Assembly (NCBI GenBank): GCA_019054805.1
Contig: JAHQIY010000008.1
Location: 4,945,501 to 5,009,500, forward strand
Direction of reading: 5' to 3'
Length of the DNA: 64,000 bases
Source: Brachionus manjavacas
Lineage: Eukaryota; Rotifera; Eurotatoria; Ploima; Brachionidae
Shown here: piece after piece, positions 58,364-64,000 of the stretch
How the letters are laid out: each line of letters opens with the position of its first letter
How positions within the stretch are numbered: position 1 is the stretch's first letter
Made by a program: the position numbers and the translations under genes
Notes under the pieces: model-generated
Told to the model about the DNA's origin: nothing
Database searches by the model: none
The model's input: the letters and a program-made list of their open reading frames with translations, nothing else

Positions 58364-61021
58364 TTAATGTTTATTTCCAGACTTTCGACCTAGTGAAGAA
58401 TCTTTACCGGATTTAACTGATTCAGTGTCATTCAGATTACCATTGTTGTTTTTGTTCACCGGATCCCTTTGTTTCATTAGTTCAGTTAATTTAACATAAT
58501 TTTCGTAATCGGATGAGAAATCATTATTCTAAAACAAAAAATTAGAAGTTGAAATTTTCAAATTGGACTAACAGTCATCACTAAGCGAAGTAGACCAGTT
58601 CCTTGACTTTTATGTAGTTCCATAAAAGTTTTTTGATATGAAAGTGCCATTAAAAAACTATTTACACTTTTTTCAGTTAATTCATTTCCTGAATGAAATA
58701 AATAAATTAATTCTAACAACTAATTGAAATTTTACTTGATAAATTCAAGCTTAGAAGCGTCCGGTTTCCAAGCAGCCATAATTTGTCAGCAATAAATTCA
58801 GCAATGTCAGTCAAAGGACTTATTTCCAAAAAGGCTAACTAAAAATAAAAAGGTTTATTGATTTTTAAAAGTTTTTCAGCCAAAACTTAAGGATTTAAGG
58901 AGCAAAGATAAATGTACATTTTTAAGTCGTGTTGAGTATTCGTTTCCATAATCATCAGTCTCCTATAAATTAAAATTAAATTATACATTAATGCATCTTT
59001 AAACAACATTTACAAAAAAAGCATCTTAACATTTAAAGCTGAAATAGTGAAAATTTTAGCATAAATATAAAGCTAAATATTTATAACATTAAACATTTAA
59101 TTGATTATTTCATAAGCTAAAAAAAATTAATTTATATTTATCAGAGTGGTATCTAGCACCTGCTTTGCAATAAAAAAATTAAAGAAATTGATAAATTAAT
59201 ACTTAGCAAATAATGTGAACAAATTAGAAAAAATATGCGAGAATATGAAGTAATTATTATCAACAAAGGGGTCCTGAAGTTAATGATCATTTCAAAATAT
59301 CATTTCAAATCCAATAGTTTATCTTTGGTACTTTTATAAATTAATGCTTTAAAAAGTAGCACCCTTTACATGCTTTGTAGATTTGAAAAATAAAAAAAAT
59401 AAAAAATTAAATTTTCAACACATTTTAAAAATATTATTTATAAACTGATTTTTTGTAAAGTTTATTTTAAAAATTTCAGTCTTTTCATTTCCTTACTTAT
59501 TTGAAATTTAGTATTTGAATTTAGTTCTTAAAATTTAATTTTGAATGCTAGATACAATTAATCTTTGAAATTCAAAATTTTAAAATAAACTTTACATAAA
59601 TTCAGTTATAATTTATGTATTTCAAAAAAGATTTGTTTATTTGAAAAATCTTTAAAAAATTTGAGGATAAAGAATTTTTTAAAATGAGTCAAACATTTTA
59701 AAATCTAATTTGTTAATTAAAATAATGTTAACAAGCTAATGTCCTTTTTGACTCATTTTTTCAATTAATTTTCGAAAGAGATTCAATTTTTTTTCCTTTT
59801 TTTTCGCGGTTTTTAAGATCGTAGAATTAAAATTTGAAGTAATCAAAAAAATTAGACAAGATCAAAGTTTCTATTCTATCAAAACTCTAGTTTGTGAAAA
59901 TGTATAAATTTTAACCAATTTTTGACATCTGGTCTGGCTTATTCTAGATAAAAAATTTTTTTGAACATTTTTCGAAAAATATCTGAATATTTTAAAATTG
60001 ATTAGTTTAGTTTTAAATTTAATAAATTATTTTCTCAAGAAGGGCTTTAAATAAATTAAAATGATTATTAGTAACAGAAGGCATTGACAAACGATACAAT
60101 AAGCTAAAACACAAAAAAGACTTAAATGCAAACTTACATTAAATTCTTCATCTTTCGTATTTCTTTTTCCAGTCTTTGCCAAAGTTTTTATAGAACGGTT
60201 GATTTTAACATCATTTACAGAAGCTAAAAAACAAATATTTTCTAAGTTAGTATTTAAAATTTTATTTTATCTTTTGCATGCAAAAGCCTGTCTTAATATT
60301 TTAAACTAAAGGTAAAATGTGTTTAGGATCATAAACAGACACGGGTCTAAATCAAACTTACGAGTCTCTTTTGTTTTCTCAACTTTTAAATAATTTTCAG
60401 AATTAAAAAAAATGTTAAAATACAAATTAAATTTGTTTAAAATCAAACCTTTTCGAGCGGCTTTATCATCTTTCTTATTTTTGTTCAAAAGTTCTTTTGA
60501 ATTTTTCTAAATAAAAACATGAAATTTTACTAGATGTTGATTAATTTTTGAGAATAAAAAATATACTTGATTAGCCTGGCTGTTTTGAACAGGCAATGTA
60601 GCTGCCATTTCGCCTGCTTTTTTATTAATAGGCTTTTCTTTAGCTTTTTGCAAAGTTAAAGTTAATATTTTTTTATTTATTTTAAAACATACGGTCAGGA
60701 ACTTTACGATCTGATGTGGAAGTCTATTTAAAAAATAAAAATGAAGTAAATTGCATTAAAATACAGGTCAATTTGGGTATAAGGTAAGCCTTGAAAGAGA
60801 TACAAGTATCATTCTTCAATGTGTTAAAAATTTTAAAATTTTTAATGATAAATTAAAGTTGATACTTATTAAATATACTATAAAAATTTTTGGTTTAAAT
60901 TGTTTAAATTCGACTTATTATAAAATCAATTAAAGTGGACATGAAATCCATGCAAGGAGAAGTGATGGCTCAACCTCTGTCTTAAAATGTCTTTGGCTTG
61001 TGGTGCCGCTTTTTCTGTTTT
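58364..61021 (-). CDS. LRRC71: LRRC71-like protein, C-terminal half, 10 exons in the window
   Basis: Minus-strand exons: 60975-61021, 60693-60723, 60567-60643, 60449-60506, 60362-60382, 60138-60223, 58918-58962, 58736-58838, 58573-58688 and 58364-58528. All are phase-compatible; the first enters in phase 1 from an exon not found in the window. The first six encode a Lys-rich low-complexity linker. The rest encode a final leucine-rich repeat module: DIAEFIADKLWLLGNRTLLS, LNLSRNELTEKSVNSFLMAL, GLLRLVMTNNDFSSDYENYV, LTELMKQRDP. The order charged linker, LNL-x-RN-x-(L/I)TE, long insert, GLL-x-L, then LM-x-RDP is that of the LRRC71 C-terminus, a poorly characterised protein. The N-terminal LRRs must lie further upstream. 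Donor GTTGAG of the first exon is weak. Confidence 0.75.
58963..60137 (-). other. Intron of the LRRC71-like gene
   Basis: AT-rich, 1.2 kb, with no recognisable insertion. Its boundaries are a canonical GTAAGTTT donor and TTTATAG acceptor. Confidence 0.6.
60362..60382 (-). CDS. LRRC71: 21-nt microexon of the LRRC71-like gene
   Basis: The sequence TTGAGAAAACAAAAGAGACT plus C lies between an AAAAG acceptor and a GTAAGTTT donor. Its length is a multiple of three, so it adds seven residues (VEKTKET context) and can be skipped without changing frame. Both flanking exons are in the matching phase 1. Confidence 0.6.
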
Positions 61022-62575
61022 CTGAAAATTAAATTGATTTGTAACTAATGGAAATATGTAAAATAATAGACTCGGTTATAACCCTGGTTTTTTCTAATTA
61101 ACTTTAACCCTGGGCTTATATAGAAAAACTTACCTTATAATTTCCAAATATAATTTTCATTATAATCCCAGTGTGATTATTAAGATATTTAATTTTCCAT
61201 TTTTATTTTTGCATAATTTCAGAAATAAAAATACTCTAGTTTTTATCATAAGCTTACAAAATAATTTAAATATTTTTTTATGCTTTCTTATAAATTTTTA
61301 AATAAATAAATTTTTTTTTTTTAATATTTAATTTTTTTGTCATCACGATAATTGGCGCTAATTGGTTTAGGATAGTGAATTTGTGATAAGCCTTTTCTTT
61401 TTTATCACTAATTTAACTTTACCTACAAAATTAAACCTATATCTTTATCTATGTAAAATAAATTTTATCGTATAAAACGATTTTATTAAAACAAAATTTT
61501 TTCAATATAAAAAAAAACCTAGGGTTAGGTTTAAAAAAATAAATAATTAATTTCTTAAAAAGACTTCTTCCAAACTCCAAAATACTTATAACATTTTTCT
61601 TTCCTTTAAGTTTTCATTTAGCAATTCCCTTAGTTTTCATTCTTTCAGTTAAACAATTGACTTTCAAGCACTTTAGATTTTGGTGATAAAATTGTATGAA
61701 TCAATTATTATGTTAAAGAAGATTTTTTATAAGGAAAAAGTTTTTTTTAAACCATTAAAAAATTTTATTTTTAAAGAGTAAATTTATTTTAGTAATAAAA
61801 AAAAATTGAGTTACAAAAACAATTTCTAGCTCTTGAAATTTAATCTTTTTAAAAATAATACACGTATTTTTTGAAAAAAAAATAAATAAAAATCTTTCCT
61901 TATAAAAACCACTATTAAATTTAAATAAATTCTAATCCAATGTCGCAAAAATAGCATCAAACTTATGAGGATTAAAATTAACATCAAAAGGTAAAACTAA
62001 AATTAGCTACAGAGTATTAAACTTGATAAATTGATTATCAAAACAGTTTAAAAAAAACACAGAATTCACGGATAAATTGTAAATCTAAGAATAAAACATA
62101 AGTTAATATTATGCTAATTATTTAGGTAAACTGTGTAAAATTTATGGAATTAGCCGCCTTGGGGCTTGAGTGAGCTTGGTTAAAGATACCGTGTTTAAAA
62201 GTTTGATCAAAGGTTTAGTGATCTCTAGGACGATTAACTACAAAAAAAATTCAAATAAGGGAAATAAATTTACTGTAAATAATATTAAAAAAGATGGAAT
62301 CCGGAGCGAATCCCTAGGCTAGGAATCCAGGTTTATATAAAAAAAAGGGCTTAAAATTCTGTTTTATATTAAATTCATTTTTAAGAGCTGTATCTGCGTA
62401 CAGCAAACTGAATTCTTAATTTTTCTAAGCATTGTATTTTTGTCTCATTAATAATTATTTTAAAAAGTTATTCGAAATTTGTATTACTAAAAAAATAAAA
62501 TTTTTACATTAATTTTACTTTTTTTTAAAAATAAATTTTTAAAAATTTCGATAATTTTTTTATTTTTTTTTTTAG
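61022..62575. other. Presumed 5' intron of the LRRC71-like gene, no features found
   Basis: AT-rich sequence with a slightly GC-richer patch at about 62150-62335. I looked for further leucine-rich-repeat exons on the minus strand and found none. Confidence 0.45.
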
Positions 62576-62630
62576 ATGAAAATCCTTCCAAAGATCAATG
62601 GCGGAAACCTAAAAAATGTCAAATGAATCT
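62576..62630 (+). other. Orphan exon-like segment on the plus strand
   Basis: A strong acceptor (T-run then TTTAG) and a consensus donor GTAAGTTT frame 55 bp that read DENPSKDQWRKPKKCQMN in one frame. No partner exons were found, so it may belong to a plus-strand gene beyond the window or be chance. Confidence 0.3.
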
Positions 62631-62998
62631 GTAAGTTTTAAAATCTATAAAATATGCATTTTAACAATTTAAAATTTTCCTGAATTAATTAATGTATTAG
62701 TTATCCTCTACAAAATTTTTTTTTTTTATTATTAAAACTTAATTTGATAATTTTCCCGACAACCACGATTACAATTATGAAAAAAATATACAGAATTGCT
62801 TCCACACTTGCCTTTTGGTTAATTTACGTAAATTGGCGAAAATTAATGCATAAAAGAAAAATATACGTAAAATTTTACATGAAATTTTTTTTAACTAATA
62901 GGTAGATATGATCAAAAAAGTAAATTTTAAATTAATTAACGTAGTTTTTTCTTACAGAAAATAAATTAATCTAAATTTGGTTTAATTTTTTGTGTTTG

Positions 62999-63936
62999 AA
63001 TTACAAAATGTATCCAATGTTGAAATAACATAGAAAAATTGCGATATTTCAAATATTGTTTTCAGTCTCAAATAAAAAAATAATTTTAAGTTAGTATTGC
63101 AAGCATTTTCATTCATGAAATTAAAACTTTTTTTAATTGAACGAGTTTAGTTTTTATTTGAATAATTGAATGTATTGTGAATTTCAAAAACAAAAAGAAC
63201 AAAAATTCTTCTTTTTTTGATAAATCAAAATTTAATGTTATACAATATATTTTAAAAATACTGCAACATACTTGGTTGCATCTTTTTTACCTAAGATAAA
63301 AAACTTGAAAATTTTGAATCGTCTATTGAAAATTTGGAAAGCATTGAAATCGAAATTTTAGGCTTAATGGTCAAACAAAAAACAAAATTGGATTATTTTA
63401 ACAAATAATTTTTTTGATTTCTGATTTATGAATTATGATTTATCGTACTAGATTATGCTTTTTAAATTAATAAAAACTTTAAAAATAACATTATTTTCTC
63501 TTATTTGGATATAACGAAATTCGTTTATTACGAACTGCTTTTGGATTCCCCCAGTGACTTCGTTATAACCGTACTTCACTGAATTATGAAAAATAGAAAA
63601 TAAAACGGAGATATTTTTGGAAATAAAATTTTTTCAAACTTATTCAGGCTTATGAAATGATGAACCCTAATTATTATTATTATTATTTATTTCAATGAAC
63701 GCCTTTAAGGCGATGTTAAAAAAAAAATAAATAAATGAGATACTACGTTCATTAGACCTATTTCTACGTTCTATTTTCCTATTTTTTATTATAAAATGTT
63801 TTGTTAAAATACATTAAACGAACCACAATTAAAGTGTTTAAGATGAACCAAAAAAAATTTAAGAAATATTTGAAAAAAATATTTGAAATATCGCAATTTT
63901 TCTATGTTATTTCAACATTGGATACATTTTGTAATT
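62999..63936. mobile_element. Element bounded by about 57-bp near-perfect inverted repeats
   Basis: AATTACAAAATGTATCCAAT and onward through GAAATAACATAGAAAAATTG at 62999-63057 is repeated in inverse at 63880-63936 with almost no mismatch. Inside lie a Tigger-like transposase C-terminus (63297-63407), the right terminus of a Tigger element (63481-63581) and, near 63671-63720, an (ATT)n plus GAACGCCTTTAAGGCGATG repeat shared with 33841. The near identity of the arms suggests youth relative to its decayed contents. Confidence 0.7.
63297..63581 (+). pseudogene. Tigger/pogo-like 3' remnant
   Basis: The frame 63297-63407 reads KLENFESSIENLESIEIEIL, GLMVKQKTKLDYFNK and a stop, like the C-terminal tail of pogo-type transposases. 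It is followed by the terminal sequence whose complement reads CAGTGAAGTACGGTTATAAC, a typical pogo-group terminus. The left half of the element is absent. Confidence 0.6.
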
Positions 63937-64000
63937 AATAGTTCTCGATGCATGTTTACAAATAAATAAATTTTCATCTTCATATTTTCCAAATTTTTGA

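Overview
This is nuclear DNA from a small animal, strongly A+T-rich by eye. Introns are often only 48-55 bp with GT-AG ends, and genes are interleaved with many DNA transposons and non-LTR retrotransposons. Base composition, intron size and gene content would suit a monogonont rotifer such as Brachionus. That is inference; the sequence only proves a metazoan-type genome. There is no rRNA, tRNA, CRISPR array or prokaryotic operon.

Five genes can be reconstructed by splicing, and one more in part. They are: an intronless histone H2A.Z (2999-3427, +); a complete calpain-7 with two MIT domains (7 exons, 3823-13114, +, 797 aa); a secreted PhoPQ-activated-protein/AprA-type alpha/beta hydrolase (8 exons, 20789-18096, -, 495 aa); a complete Piezo mechanosensitive channel (15 exons per isoform, 49617-21059, -, 2474 or 2468 aa); GMP reductase (2 exons, 45491-46601, +, 351 aa), which lies antisense inside a Piezo intron; and the C-terminal half of an LRRC71-like protein (58364-61021, -). 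Exon phases agree at every proposed junction.

The most interesting feature is at the 3' end of Piezo. Two intact, homologous but diverged copies of the terminal exon lie in tandem, only about 30 bp apart. Both have the reading phase needed to join the same upstream exon. Choosing one or the other 3' splice site would swap the pore-lining inner helix and the whole C-terminal domain of the channel.

The long introns and intergenic gaps hold a layered set of mobile DNA. There is a Tc1/mariner-like copy split by a GGCC-rich hAT foldback element, and Tigger/pogo relics, one of them split by a retro-insertion with a perfect 9-bp target duplication. There are several CR1/jockey-like 3' fragments, most ending in a short hairpin followed by a trinucleotide tail. 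Palindromic MITEs built on the core TTTTACGTAAAA, and other inverted-repeat elements I could not assign to a family, make up the rest.
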